A stretch of DNA of 64,000 nt from SHVO01 sp041906145 (GTDB taxonomy: Bacteria; Pseudomonadota; Alphaproteobacteria; Rhodospirillales; Rhodospirillaceae): assembly GCA_041906145.1 (NCBI GenBank), contig JAYRJU010000003.1, positions 124,001 to 188,000 of the forward strand, read 5' to 3'. Below the pieces are notes generated by a model, which did no database searches, was not told where the DNA came from, and was given only the letters and a program-made list of their open reading frames with translations. Made by a program: the position numbers and the translations under genes. Positions 7,454 to 16,462 of the stretch are shown here, piece after piece; within the stretch, counting starts at the first letter, position 1; each line of letters starts with the position of its first letter.

Positions 7454-7489
7454 CGCCACCGGTTACACGACCAGTGGCGTTTCTCTTTT
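7454..7489 (+). terminator. Probable leaky terminator or attenuator
   Basis: CGCCAC (7454-7459) pairs with GTGGCG (7474-7479), and the pairing extends inward with GG/CC after one mismatch. The T-rich TTTCTCTTTT follows. It lies only 24 bases before the TPR gene start, so partial read-through is expected. Confidence 0.5.
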
Positions 7490-7512
7490 GCTTGTAAGAG
7501 GACACAGCAAAC

Positions 7513-8769
7513 ATGAAATCGAGAGCTTCTTTGATCGCGTTGTCGCTCATGTTGACGACGGGACTTGTCGGTGCGGACGCTATCGTGGCGCCGCAAGCCG
7601 CCTTCGCGGCGGAGAAAGCGCCGAGCGTAAAGCCGGCTGTTGGTAAGCCCCTCCAGGCTGCCCAGGAATTCCTGAAGAAAAAGCAGTTCAAGGAAGCTGT
7701 TGCTAGCGCCGAAGAAGCGGCGGCCGTCAGCGGCAAGAGCGCGTACGAAACCTTCCTCGTGAACGAAATCCTCGCGGTTTCTTACTTCCAAAGCGGCAAC
7801 TTCGCGAAGGGGACTGCGGCGTGGGAAGCGTCTCTCGCCACCGGTCAGATGACGCCGGAGCAGCAGAAAGAACGCGTGAAGCAGCTCGCCAGCGTGAACT
7901 ACCAGGCCAAGAACTACCCGAAGGCCATCGAGTACGCGAACCGCTACATGAAGGAAAACGGCGCGGACGGCGACATGCAGGTCCTCGTCGGCCAGAGCTA
8001 CTACATCCAGAAAGACTACAAGCAGGCCGCTGAAAACATCCGCACGGCGGTTAAGGGTGCCGAATCCGCCCGCCGCAATCCGGATAAGCAGTGGCTCGAG
8101 CTGCTGATGAGCGCCGACTACGAACTCGGCAACACCGATGCCGTCGCCGGCACGATGGAAAAGCTCATCACTCTGTATCCGGATCCGAAATACTTCTCTC
8201 AGTTCGTGCAGATGTCCGAGCGTACGCTCCGCGGCAACCCGCACGTCGAACTCGATGTCGCGCGTATCAAGTACGTCAGCGGCATCATGGCGACGGATCG
8301 TGAGTACACCCAGATGGCGGAAATCGCCCTTCAGGAAGGCCTGCCCTGCGAAGGCAAGGCCGTGATCGAAAAGGGTACGAAGGCCGGAGTCATGGGCCAA
8401 GCCGCGAACAAGGAACGCGAAGCGCGCCTCCTCGCTCTGGCGACCAAGCAGTGCGAAGCCGACACCAAGACCCTCCCGCAGGGTGTTGCTGAAGCCGGCA
8501 AGCAGGCGAAGGGCGACGCCACCGTGAAGTTCGGTGAAGCCTACTGGAGCATGGGTGATAACGATAAGGCGATTGAACTGATCAGCGCTGGTATCGCCAA
8601 GGGCGTGGACAACAAGGACGACGCTCAACTCCGTCTCGGCATCGCGCACATCAGCGCCGGTCGCCGTGCGGAAGGCCTGGCGGCGTTCAAGTCGATCACC
8701 GCGGGCAGTCAGTCTGAAAAAGTGGCTAACCTGTGGAAGATCTACAGCGGCCAGCCGAAGAAGGCCTAA
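7513..8769 (+). CDS. Exported TPR-repeat protein of the Ton operon
   Basis: 418 residues. A signal peptide (1-33, ending AAFAAEK) is followed by tetratricopeptide-like helical pairs, clearest at residues 50-190 (LQAAQEFLKKKQFKEAV, QAKNYPKAIEYANRYM, QKDYKQAAENI) and 335-400. It is presumably a periplasmic scaffold for the Ton complex; its exact role is not known. It is last in the operon, with hairpins on both sides. It is followed by a tandem 20-bp repeat and a strong terminator. Confidence 0.8.
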   Translation: MKSRASLIALSLMLTTGLVGADAIVAPQAAFAAEKAPSVKPAVGKPLQAAQEFLKKKQFKEAVASAEEAAAVSGKSAYETFLVNEILAVSYFQSGNFAKGTAAWEASLATGQMTPEQQKERVKQLASVNYQAKNYPKAIEYANRYMKENGADGDMQVLVGQSYYIQKDYKQAAENIRTAVKGAESARRNPDKQWLELLMSADYELGNTDAVAGTMEKLITLYPDPKYFSQFVQMSERTLRGNPHVELDVARIKYVSGIMATDREYTQMAEIALQEGLPCEGKAVIEKGTKAGVMGQAANKEREARLLALATKQCEADTKTLPQGVAEAGKQAKGDATVKFGEAYWSMGDNDKAIELISAGIAKGVDNKDDAQLRLGIAHISAGRRAEGLAAFKSITAGSQSEKVANLWKIYSGQPKKA

Positions 8770-8771
8770 GT

Positions 8772-8811
8772 CTCTAGGCTTGCTTCAAGAACTCTAGGCT
8801 TGCTTCAAGAA
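8772..8811. repeat. Tandem duplication of a 20-bp unit
   Basis: Two exact 20-base copies (8772-8791 and 8792-8811), each beginning CTCTAGGCTTGC and ending TCAAGAA, lie just after the TPR stop codon. The CTAGG core recalls the palindrome at 5465 and the hairpin at 7377. Confidence 0.9.
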
Positions 8812-8817
8812 AATGAG

Positions 8818-8854
8818 AGCGCCGGACCCCCTGGGTCCGGCGCTTTTTCTTTTT
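8818..8854 (+). terminator. Strong rho-independent terminator ending the Ton operon
   Basis: A perfect 12-bp stem (8818-8829 with 8833-8844), a 3-base loop and a T-rich tail (TTTTTCTTTTT). It closes the tonB-exbB-exbD-exbD-TPR unit. Confidence 0.93.
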
Positions 8855-8913
8855 GCAGCGGAGCACGATATAATAGCCCTGGCCGTTAAAGCCGTACCCG
8901 CGAAGGAAATCAC

Positions 8914-9885
8914 ATGCTCATTCGCCACCGCAAGGCATCCGACGTTGCGTCTCACGAGATCACGCCGGAGACCGCTTATCTCAGCCGCCGCCAACTCATC
9001 AAAACCACGGGGCTGATCGCCGGCAGTCTCGCGTTGAGCGCGGCGTGGGGTGATGCGGAAGCCGCCGTACTGCCGGGCGCGGGCGGCAAGTTCGCCGATC
9101 TCAAGAAGGGCTACGCCAAGCTTGGTGAGAACGACAAACAAACGCCCTTTGAGGACATCACCACCTACAACAATTTCTATGAGTTCGGTTTGGACAAGGG
9201 TGACCCGGCCGAATATGCTGGCGCCTTTAAGCCGCTTCCCTGGACTGTGAAGGTCGACGGGTTATGCAACAAGCCCGGCACGATCGATTTCAACGATTTC
9301 ATCAAACCTCACGCCGTCGAAGAACGCATCTACCGCATGCGCTGTGTCGAGGCGTGGTCCATGGTCATCCCTTGGGTCGGCATTTCGCTCGCCGAGGTGA
9401 TCAAGCGCTTCGAGCCTCAAGGTAGCGCCAAGTTCGTGCGCTTTGAAACGGTGGTGCGCCCCACTGAGATGCGAGGCCAGCGCAGCGCGAATCTCCCGTG
9501 GCCTTACATCGAGGGGCTGCGGATGGACGAAGCGATGAACCCGCTCGCGATTTTGGCAGTGGGCCTTTACGGTCAACCGCTTCTCGGGCAAAGCGGAGCC
9601 CCGCTGCGCCTCGTCGTGCCCTGGAAGTACGGCTTCAAAGGCGTGAAATCGATCGTCCGTATCAGCTTCGTCGAGGATCAGCCGCAGAACACCTGGAAGG
9701 TGATGAACGGCACGGAGTACGGTTTCTACGCCAACGTCAATCCGAAGGTCGATCATCCTCGCTGGTCGCAAGCGAGCGAACGGCGCATCGGCGACTTCCG
9801 CCGCCGGCCGACGTTGATGTTCAACGGTTACGAGGAAGAGGTCGCGGATTTGTACAAGGGCATGAACCTCACCCGTCTTTACTAG
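8914..9885 (+). CDS. msrP: Protein-methionine-sulfoxide reductase catalytic subunit MsrP
   Basis: 323 residues. The periplasmic molybdopterin enzyme (formerly YedY) that repairs oxidised methionine in envelope proteins, with electrons from the quinone pool through MsrQ. A Tat signal is visible as SRRQLIK (R25/R26) followed by a hydrophobic stretch. C144 in YRMRCVEAWSM is the molybdenum ligand. The length is typical. TATAAT at about 8868-8873 is a plausible -10 box. msrQ follows 18 bases later. Confidence 0.95.
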   Translation: MLIRHRKASDVASHEITPETAYLSRRQLIKTTGLIAGSLALSAAWGDAEAAVLPGAGGKFADLKKGYAKLGENDKQTPFEDITTYNNFYEFGLDKGDPAEYAGAFKPLPWTVKVDGLCNKPGTIDFNDFIKPHAVEERIYRMRCVEAWSMVIPWVGISLAEVIKRFEPQGSAKFVRFETVVRPTEMRGQRSANLPWPYIEGLRMDEAMNPLAILAVGLYGQPLLGQSGAPLRLVVPWKYGFKGVKSIVRISFVEDQPQNTWKVMNGTEYGFYANVNPKVDHPRWSQASERRIGDFRRRPTLMFNGYEEEVADLYKGMNLTRLY

Positions 9886-9903
9886 GGTCGTTCGATCGCG
9901 TGC

Positions 9904-10512
9904 ATGGCTGAGGTTGACGCTTCGCGTAATTGGGAAACGCTCGTGCGCCGCTGGCTGAAGCCGGCGGCGTTCATTGTTTCGTTGTTGCCGTTCTGCTGGT
10001 GGGGGTACCGCGCGCTGGAAGGGCAGCTTGGCGCCAATCCCATCGAAGCGACCACGCGATATTTCGGCGATTGGGCGCTACGTTTTGTGCTGATCGCGCT
10101 CGCCGTAACGCCCATCCGGCTTCTCACCAAGTGGAACGGAATTGCCCGCCTGCGGCGCATGCTTGGTCTGTTTGCGTTCTTCTATGTGACGCTGCATGTC
10201 ATGAGCTACGTGGGACTCGATCTGTTCTTCGACATGCAACTTCTCGTGCAAGAGATCATCAAGCGCCGCTACATCACCGTCGGAATGTTCGCCCTTGTGA
10301 TCCTGATCGCGCTGGCAGTGACCTCGACCGACGCCATGACACGTAGGCTCGGCGGCCGCCGGTGGCGGCGCCTGCATAGCCTTGTTTATCCGGCGGCGAT
10401 TGCCGGCGTCATCCACTACTACATGATGGTTAGAGCGGGCTTTATCGAGCCGCTGACGTACGGCCTAATCCTTGCCGCCTTGTTTGGGGTCCGGATCGTC
10501 AAAAAAGCCTAA
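9904..10512 (+). CDS. msrQ: Heme-binding membrane subunit MsrQ
   Basis: 202 residues, about six membrane segments, ferric-reductase-like transmembrane family. It passes electrons from quinones to MsrP. Conserved histidines for heme are visible in YVTLHVMSYVGLD and in RRLHSLVYPAAIAGVIHYY. The gene order msrP-msrQ is the standard one. Its 3' end faces a small minus-strand gene 7 bases away. Confidence 0.94.
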   Translation: MAEVDASRNWETLVRRWLKPAAFIVSLLPFCWWGYRALEGQLGANPIEATTRYFGDWALRFVLIALAVTPIRLLTKWNGIARLRRMLGLFAFFYVTLHVMSYVGLDLFFDMQLLVQEIIKRRYITVGMFALVILIALAVTSTDAMTRRLGGRRWRRLHSLVYPAAIAGVIHYYMMVRAGFIEPLTYGLILAALFGVRIVKKA

Positions 10513-10519
10513 GAGGGCC

Positions 10520-10714
10520 TCAGCCGGCGTGTGCGCCCTGTGCCGTATTCAGGCGATTTACCACCTGTAGCCACATGGTGCAGTGCTTCCAGGCTGCGTC
10601 CTTCATATGCTGACGGGCGGTCTCTAGGGCTACGTCGATGGCCTGCAGGCCGTGTTCACGCCGCAGGGCGTCAGCAAGGCCGCTTACATCGGGCTGGTAT
10701 CTGGGATCTGCCAT
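10520..10714 (-). CDS. Small hypothetical protein
   Basis: 64 residues beginning MADPRYQPDVSGLADALRRE. Soluble, probably helical, with one cysteine and no signal. I chose the ATG at 10714 because it follows a CGAGG ribosome-site-like stretch. The longer upstream frame (to 10909) has a composition unlike coding DNA and crosses a palindrome. I do not recognise the family. It is convergent with msrQ. Confidence 0.6.
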   Translation of the reverse strand: MADPRYQPDVSGLADALRREHGLQAIDVALETARQHMKDAAWKHCTMWLQVVNRLNTAQGAHAG

Positions 10715-10779
10715 ATCGACCTCGGAAGAAAATGGGTTCTTAAATATAGACCCGAAACTAATTCGCGGAAAAGTGACAT

Positions 10780-10799
10780 TCCCACGTATCTGCGTGGGA
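10780..10799. promoter_or_regulatory. Inverted repeat in divergent promoter region
   Basis: TCCCACG and CGTGGGA form a perfect 7-bp inverted repeat with a 6-base spacer. It sits between the small minus-strand gene at 10520 and the PAS-GGDEF gene at 10933. It could be an operator or an RNA hairpin. No T-tract follows. Confidence 0.35.
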
Positions 10800-10932
10800 C
10801 CATTTTGGGCCGCTATGCATTTCGCCAGTGGGCGTATAAACTCCCCCGAGATCGGACAAGTCCTTGTCAACCCAGGGTTATTTGCCCATGGGATAAAAGC
10901 GTGTTTCACACCGTAAACAACCTAAAAGCGTA

Positions 10933-12465
10933 ATGCCGAGGAAGCGTAAAACGGGTGTGAGTAACCGCGTGAAGGCGCCCGCCAAAAAGGGCCGGACTCC
11001 GCGTGCTCGCAACCTGAGCAAAACAAAACAGCCCGCGTCCGCGCCGCGCAAAAAGCGCCCAGGCACCAAGGTCCGCGCCGCGGCCCGCGTGCGGAAGGCA
11101 AAAGCAGCCGCGTCGGTCAAACACGCGGCGCTCGCGCCATCGCCTGTGCCGGCGCCCCTTCCGGCCTCGGACCTTTCGCGCATCTCCACAATGACCACGC
11201 AAATCCTCGATGCCGCCTCCAACGGCATCATTGCAGTGGACGCCGGCGGCAAGGTCGCGTTCGCCAATGCGGCGGCGGGGGATCTGCTGAACCGCGACGC
11301 CGCAGCAATGGCCGGCGTGAATGTCGAACGGTTTTTTGTCTTTGGCGGCGGGCACGTAAACGCCGGTCAACCTCTGCCATTGCTCGCGCAGATCCGCGGC
11401 GGGCCCTATTATCTTGAACGCGAGGCGCATCTGGCGCGCAGCGACGGCGAAAGCTTCGAGGCGGTTTATGCTGTCGCGCCGTTTCGCACAGGCCGTGAAA
11501 TCGTCGGATATGTCATTACATTCCGTGACGTCACCGAACGGCGCCGCGCGGAAGCTGAACTGCGTCTTGCCGGCGCGGTCTTCGAACACAGCCCCGATGG
11601 CTTGATCGTCGCGGACGCGAGCGGACGGGTCACAAAAAGCAATCCAGCCTATCGCCGTGTCACCAATCTCGAGGAGTCCGAGATCGTCGGCCAGCCGCTG
11701 GGTGCTGTCCTCAACCACGGTGCCCAGGGCGCGGACGGACCGCTGCCGATCGAGGAAAGTGGCGAGGACGCGCAGTGGGAACAGTGGTGCAAGAGTAAGA
11801 ATGGCCGACGCTATGCCGCGCGTATTTCGCTGTCCGCGATACGTGATGCGAGTGGTGTGATCCAGCAATACGTCGCCATCGTCTCGGATGTGACACAGCG
11901 CAAGTTGGACGAAGAAAAGATTATCTATCAGGCCAACTACGATCAGCTCACCGGCCTTCCGAATCGCACGCTGTTCATGGACCGTCTCACGCGGCGCGTG
12001 CTGGAAGGCAAGCGCGCGAAAACGAGTGTTGGGTTGATGTTCATCGACCTCGACGGCTTTAAGGCGATCAACGACACCATGGGGCATGACGCCGGCGATT
12101 TGTTGCTGAAGGCGACAGCGCGCCGCCTTGAGAAAAGCGTCCGCGAAGCCGATACCGTGGCGCGCCTTGGCGGCGACGAGTTCACCGTGATTATGCCGCT
12201 TATCGACAATTTCGAAGCAGCGGCCATCGTCGCCCAGCGTATTATCAAATCGCTCACGGAACCGTTCGATCTGGGGGGACGGGAAGGACGCATTTCTGCC
12301 TCCATCGGTATTTCGCTATTGCCGGCCCAGGCAACGACCGCGAGTCAGCTTCTGCATAACGCGGACGTCGCGATGTACTTCGCCAAACGGCAGGGCAAAG
12401 CGAACTACCAGCTTTACCGGCCCGATCTCGAAGGCACCGTTCAAGTCCAGGAACGCGTACTTTAG
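10933..12465 (+). CDS. PAS-PAS-GGDEF diguanylate cyclase with basic N-terminal tail
   Basis: 510 residues. Residues 1-65 are extremely rich in Lys, Arg, Ala and Pro (histone-H1-like). Two PAS domains follow (about 88-200 and 212-325), then a GGDEF domain (330-500) with intact RLGGDEF (GGDEF at 413-417) and an inhibitory RxxD site (404-407) five residues before it. It should make cyclic di-GMP in response to a ligand or redox signal. No EAL domain and no membrane segment are present. The basic tail is unusual and recurs in other proteins of this window. Confidence 0.9.
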   Translation: MPRKRKTGVSNRVKAPAKKGRTPRARNLSKTKQPASAPRKKRPGTKVRAAARVRKAKAAASVKHAALAPSPVPAPLPASDLSRISTMTTQILDAASNGIIAVDAGGKVAFANAAAGDLLNRDAAAMAGVNVERFFVFGGGHVNAGQPLPLLAQIRGGPYYLEREAHLARSDGESFEAVYAVAPFRTGREIVGYVITFRDVTERRRAEAELRLAGAVFEHSPDGLIVADASGRVTKSNPAYRRVTNLEESEIVGQPLGAVLNHGAQGADGPLPIEESGEDAQWEQWCKSKNGRRYAARISLSAIRDASGVIQQYVAIVSDVTQRKLDEEKIIYQANYDQLTGLPNRTLFMDRLTRRVLEGKRAKTSVGLMFIDLDGFKAINDTMGHDAGDLLLKATARRLEKSVREADTVARLGGDEFTVIMPLIDNFEAAAIVAQRIIKSLTEPFDLGGREGRISASIGISLLPAQATTASQLLHNADVAMYFAKRQGKANYQLYRPDLEGTVQVQERVL

Positions 12466-12601
12466 GACGCTTTTCGGCGTGTTTCGTCCCGTTCCGGGCC
12501 GGTGGAATTCGCCCTTGCAAACTATCCTTTGGTCCGTCACAAGCGTGCGACATGCCCGGTGGGGCGCTTTCGTATAACCAATTGAAAAGAATAGAGTTTC
12601 G

Positions 12602-14599
12602 ATGAAGGACGCTCCGATCGCCGCCGCTGCCGTAAGCCACGATTCGATGGCCAATGCGATTAGGTTCCTTTCGGCCGACGCCGTGCAGAAGGCGAATTCG
12701 GGTCACCCTGGTATGCCCATGGGCATGGCTGACGTCGCAACGGTCCTTTTCACCCGTTTCCTGAAGTATGACGCCGCGCAGCCGAAGTGGGCCGACCGCG
12801 ACCGCTTCATCCTGTCGGCCGGTCATGGCTCGATGCTGCTCTACAGCCTCATGTACCTCACCGGCTACCAGGACATGACCATCGAGCAGATCAAGAATTT
12901 CCGCCAGATGGGCGCCATTACCGCCGGCCATCCCGAACACGGGCACGTTTCGGCCGCGGAAACGACCACGGGCCCGCTCGGGCAAGGTATCGCGAACGCC
13001 GTGGGCATGGCCCTGGCCGAGCGTTTGCTCGCCGCCCGTTTTGGCAAGGATGTCGTAGACCACTTCACCTACGTCATCGCCGGCGACGGCTGTTTGATGG
13101 AAGGCATCAGCCATGAAGCGATTTCCCTGGCTGGCCATTTGAAGCTCAACAAGCTCATCGTGCTGTTCGACGACAATTCCATCAGCATCGACGGTCCGAC
13201 AAGTCTTACCGTCTCCGACGATCAGCGTAAGCGCTTCGAGGCGTCGGGCTGGAATACTTGGTCGGTGAACGGTCACGATCCCGAGGCCATCGCTGCGGCT
13301 ATCAAGGCGGCGCAGGCGAGCGACAAGCCCGCGATGATCGCCTGCAAGACCACGATCGGCTATGGCGCGCCGACCCTCGCCGGCACAGCGAAGACCCATG
13401 GCTCGCCGCTTGGCGACGTTGAAATCAAAGGGACCCGCGAGAAGCTTTCGTGGGCTCACGAACCGTTCGTCGTTCCCGCCGACACTCTCGCCGCTTGGCG
13501 TGCCGCGGGCGCCAAGGGGGCCGCCGCCGCCGCTGAGTGGTCGAAGCGGCTTGGTTCGCTTGACGCCGCGCAGCGCGAGGAATTCGATCGCCTGATGTCG
13601 GGCAAGCTGCCCGAAGGTTGGATGCAGGTGGTCAACGACCTGAAGAAGAAGACTTCGGCCGAGAAGCCGAAGGTCGCGACGCGCCAGTCCTCGCAGACCG
13701 TGCTCGACGCCATCACCAAGGTCATTCCCGAAATGATCGGCGGCTCAGCCGATCTCACGGGTTCCAATAATACCAAGGCGGCCGGAATGGGCCCCATCTC
13801 GGCGTCGGATTTCACCGGCCGCTATGTGTACTACGGCGTTCGTGAGCACGGCATGGCCGCGGCCATGAACGGTCTCGCGCTGCACGGTGGCATCATTCCG
13901 TTCGGCGGCACGTTCCTTGTGTTCACCGACTACTGCCGCCCGTCCATCCGCCTTTCGGCGCTGATGAGCCAGCGTGTCGTTTACGTGATGACGCATGATT
14001 CCATCGGTCTCGGCGAAGACGGCCCGACACATCAGCCGGTCGAACATCTCGCCAGCCTTCGCATCATCCCAAATCTCCTTACCATGCGCCCGTGCGACAC
14101 CGTTGAGACGGCCGAATGCTGGGCCATCGCTGTCGCGGCAGAAAAGCCGTCGGTGCTCGCGCTGACGCGTCAGGGCCTGCCGACGCTGCGTACGGTCCAT
14201 ACCGACGAAAATCTCTCCGCCAAGGGCGCTTATGTTCTCGCCGAAGCCGAGGGCAAGCGTCAGGTCACGATCATCGCGACCGGCTCGGAAGTCAGTCTCG
14301 CCATGGAAGCGCGCGAGAAGTTGAAGGCGGACGGCATCGCGGCCGCCGTCGTCTCCATGCCGTCATGGGAGTTGTTCGATGCGCAACCGGCAGCCTATCG
14401 CGCCGGCGTGTTGGGCGAGGGGACTGTGAAGGTGGCGATCGAAGCGGCCAGCACATTTGGCTGGGAACGCTATGTCGGTCCGGAAGGCGCGGTCGTCGGC
14501 ATGACCACGTTTGGGGCGTCCGCGCCGGCGCCGGAACTCTACAAGCACTTTGGTATTACGGCGGACGCCGTCGTCGCCGCGGCCAAGAAGCGGGTTTAG
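12602..14599 (+). CDS. tkt: Transketolase
   Basis: 665 residues, full length. A thiamine-diphosphate enzyme of the pentose phosphate and Calvin-type pathways that moves two-carbon units between sugar phosphates. Visible: SGHPGMPMG near the N-terminus, the TPP/Mg motif GDGCLMEGISHE, and the transketolase signature GEDGPTHQPVE. It is followed after 6 bases by rpe, whose product supplies xylulose-5-phosphate, so the two form an operon. Confidence 0.97.
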   Translation: MKDAPIAAAAVSHDSMANAIRFLSADAVQKANSGHPGMPMGMADVATVLFTRFLKYDAAQPKWADRDRFILSAGHGSMLLYSLMYLTGYQDMTIEQIKNFRQMGAITAGHPEHGHVSAAETTTGPLGQGIANAVGMALAERLLAARFGKDVVDHFTYVIAGDGCLMEGISHEAISLAGHLKLNKLIVLFDDNSISIDGPTSLTVSDDQRKRFEASGWNTWSVNGHDPEAIAAAIKAAQASDKPAMIACKTTIGYGAPTLAGTAKTHGSPLGDVEIKGTREKLSWAHEPFVVPADTLAAWRAAGAKGAAAAAEWSKRLGSLDAAQREEFDRLMSGKLPEGWMQVVNDLKKKTSAEKPKVATRQSSQTVLDAITKVIPEMIGGSADLTGSNNTKAAGMGPISASDFTGRYVYYGVREHGMAAAMNGLALHGGIIPFGGTFLVFTDYCRPSIRLSALMSQRVVYVMTHDSIGLGEDGPTHQPVEHLASLRIIPNLLTMRPCDTVETAECWAIAVAAEKPSVLALTRQGLPTLRTVHTDENLSAKGAYVLAEAEGKRQVTIIATGSEVSLAMEAREKLKADGIAAAVVSMPSWELFDAQPAAYRAGVLGEGTVKVAIEAASTFGWERYVGPEGAVVGMTTFGASAPAPELYKHFGITADAVVAAAKKRV

Positions 14600-14605
14600 C
14601 AGCAC

Positions 14606-15247
14606 ATGTCGGTCAAGATCGCGCCCAGCATCCTCTCCGCGGACTTCGCACGCCTTGGCGAGGAAGTGCGCGCGATCGACGAAGCGGGCGCCGATTACAT
14701 CCACGTCGACGTGATGGACGGCCACTTCGTGCCTAACCTCACTATTGGGCCCGTGGTGGTCAAATCGTTGCGCCCGCACACCAAGAAAGTGCTCGACGTG
14801 CATCTTATGATCCAGCCCGTCGATCCTTACATCGCGGCGTTTGCCGAAGCCGGCTCGGATATCATCACTGTGCACGCCGAAGCCGGCGCGCACCTCGACC
14901 GCTCGCTTCAACTCATTCGTTCGCTCGGCAAGAAAGCGGGGGTTTCCCTCAACCCGTCGACCCCCGAAAACGTGATCGAATACGTGCTCGACCGGCTCGA
15001 CCTCATCCTGGTTATGAGCGTCAATCCGGGCTTTGGGGGGCAGTCTTTCATTTCGAGCCAGCTCGAGAAGCTCCGCCGCATCAAGACCATGATCGGCCGG
15101 CGTCCGATCGAGCTGGAAGTGGACGGGGGAATCACTCCGGCGACGGCAAAAGACGTGCGGGACGCTGGGGCGACGGTCTTGGTGGCTGGAACGGCGGTCT
15201 TCGGTACCACGGACTATCGGGGCAACATCGCCGCCCTCCGCGGATAA
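14606..15247 (+). CDS. rpe: Ribulose-phosphate 3-epimerase
   Basis: 213 residues, TIM barrel. Interconverts ribulose-5-phosphate and xylulose-5-phosphate. Visible: APSILSADFARLGEE, HVDVMDGHFVPN (metal and catalytic Asp), VMSVNPGFGGQ and LEVDGGI. A terminator follows immediately. Partner of the transketolase gene upstream. Confidence 0.97.
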   Translation: MSVKIAPSILSADFARLGEEVRAIDEAGADYIHVDVMDGHFVPNLTIGPVVVKSLRPHTKKVLDVHLMIQPVDPYIAAFAEAGSDIITVHAEAGAHLDRSLQLIRSLGKKAGVSLNPSTPENVIEYVLDRLDLILVMSVNPGFGGQSFISSQLEKLRRIKTMIGRRPIELEVDGGITPATAKDVRDAGATVLVAGTAVFGTTDYRGNIAALRG

Positions 15248-15254
15248 AGGCTAA

Positions 15255-15284
15255 AAAGCGCTGTAAAATCAGCGCTTTATTTTT
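15255..15284 (+). terminator. Rho-independent terminator after rpe
   Basis: AAAGCGCTG (15255-15263) pairs perfectly with CAGCGCTTT (15270-15278) around a 6-base loop and is followed by ATTTTT. It separates the tkt-rpe operon from the phosphate regulon. Confidence 0.92.
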
Positions 15285-15326
15285 GCCCGGAAAAGACTGT
15301 CCCGGGACGGCCTTGCTGTAATAAAT

Positions 15327-15344
15327 CTTTCACAAATCTGTCAA
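15327..15344 (+). promoter_or_regulatory. PHO box
   Basis: CTTTCAC-AAAT-CTGTCAA is a 7-4-7 direct repeat that matches the PhoB-binding consensus of alphaproteobacteria (CTGTCAT-N4-CTGTCAT) closely. It lies 69 bases before pstS, as expected for an activator site. phoB itself is the last gene of the operon, giving autoregulation. Confidence 0.85.
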
Positions 15345-15412
15345 AAAAGGTGTGGCCTTCATCGCTATGGATGGCGTGTTTTTGCAACCGCTCTCTTCCC
15401 GTGGAGACCTCC

Positions 15413-16387
15413 ATGCTCAAGAAATTCGGCGCCGTTTGTGTGCTCGCAGGCAGCCTTGCCGCCACCACCGTCTGGGCTGTCGAAGTCGACCCCTCGCTCA
15501 AGGATTATAAGAAGGCAGCGGGCGTCGAAGGCAGCCTCAAGTCCATCGGCTCGGACACGCTCAACAACGTCATGACGCTGTGGGCTGAAGGCTTCGCCAA
15601 AGAATATCCGAATGTGAAGGTTGAAATTGAAGGCAAGGGTTCGGGCACCGCGCCGCCGGCTCTCATCGCCGGCACCGCTCAGTTCGGTCCGATGTCGCGT
15701 CCGATGAAGGGCGCCGAAATGGACGACTTCGAAAAGAAGTACGGCTACAAGCCAACTGGCATGCGCGTTGCCGTCGACGCTCTCGCTGTGTTCGTCCACA
15801 AGGACAATCCCATCAAGTGTCTCAGTCTCGCGCAGGTTGACGCGATCTTCTCCAAGAGCCGCAAGCACGGTGGCAAACAGGATCTCAAGACCTGGGGCCA
15901 ACTCGGTATGACCGGCGAGTGGGCGACCCGCCCGATCTCGATGTACGGCCGCAACTCGGCGTCCGGCACCTACGGCTACTTCAAGGAAGTCGTGCTCGCT
16001 GAAGGCGACTATAAGGACAGCGTGAAGGAGCAGCCGGGCTCCTCCGCCGTGGTTCAGGCGATCGCCTCCGACAAGTACGCGGTTGGTTATTCGGGCGTCG
16101 GCTACAAGACCGCCGATGTGCGCTCGGTGCCGATCTCGGCCACTGACGGCGGTACGTGCTTCGACTCGACGGCGGAAAACGCTTACGCCGGCGAATACCC
16201 GATCACCCGCTTCCTCTACGTCTATCTGAACAAGAAGCCGGGTACGAAGTTGGAACCGCTCCGCGCCGAATTCGCGAAGTTCGTCCTCTCGAAACAGGGC
16301 CAGACGGGCGTGGTGAAGGACGGTTACTTTCCGATCCCGTCCACCGTGGTCGGCGAAGATTTGAAGGCGCTCGAGCTGAGCTACTAA
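15413..16387 (+). CDS. pstS: Phosphate ABC transporter substrate-binding protein PstS
   Basis: 324 residues, exported (signal peptide about 1-22, ending TTVWAVE). Binds phosphate in the periplasm and delivers it to PstCAB. Visible phosphate-site segments are SIGSDTLNNV, GKGSGTAPPAL, and GRNSASGTYGYF. I chose the ATG at 15413 because it follows GTGGAGACC; the frame continues upstream into the PHO-box region. A hairpin separates it from pstC. Confidence 0.93.
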   Translation: MLKKFGAVCVLAGSLAATTVWAVEVDPSLKDYKKAAGVEGSLKSIGSDTLNNVMTLWAEGFAKEYPNVKVEIEGKGSGTAPPALIAGTAQFGPMSRPMKGAEMDDFEKKYGYKPTGMRVAVDALAVFVHKDNPIKCLSLAQVDAIFSKSRKHGGKQDLKTWGQLGMTGEWATRPISMYGRNSASGTYGYFKEVVLAEGDYKDSVKEQPGSSAVVQAIASDKYAVGYSGVGYKTADVRSVPISATDGGTCFDSTAENAYAGEYPITRFLYVYLNKKPGTKLEPLRAEFAKFVLSKQGQTGVVKDGYFPIPSTVVGEDLKALELSY

Positions 16388-16411
16388 GAGACACGCGTTG
16401 TTTGTTAAGCG

Positions 16412-16444
16412 CGATGCCGGTGAAATCGCCGGCATCGTCGTTTT
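16412..16444 (+). terminator. Intercistronic hairpin between pstS and pstC
   Basis: CGATGCCGG (16412-16420) pairs perfectly with CCGGCATCG (16429-16437), followed by TCGTTTT. It is likely a partial terminator or 3'-protecting hairpin, so that PstS is made in excess over the membrane components. Confidence 0.65.
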
Positions 16445-16462
16445 CTAAGTTGAGGGGTGTGC

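Noticed and set aside
7393..8649. 418-codon minus-strand frame over the TPR gene
   Set aside because: Shadow of a clearly coding plus-strand gene with signal peptide and repeats.
8772..8811. Possible CRISPR start from a short tandem repeat
   Set aside because: Only two directly abutting copies, no spacers and no cas genes.
10906..12087. 393-codon minus-strand frame over the PAS-GGDEF gene
   Set aside because: Antisense to intact PAS and GGDEF domains.
12254..13459. 401-codon minus-strand frame over transketolase
   Set aside because: Antisense to intact catalytic motifs of transketolase.
15365..16435. 356-codon minus-strand frame over pstS
   Set aside because: Antisense to pstS, and it also crosses the pstS-pstC hairpin.
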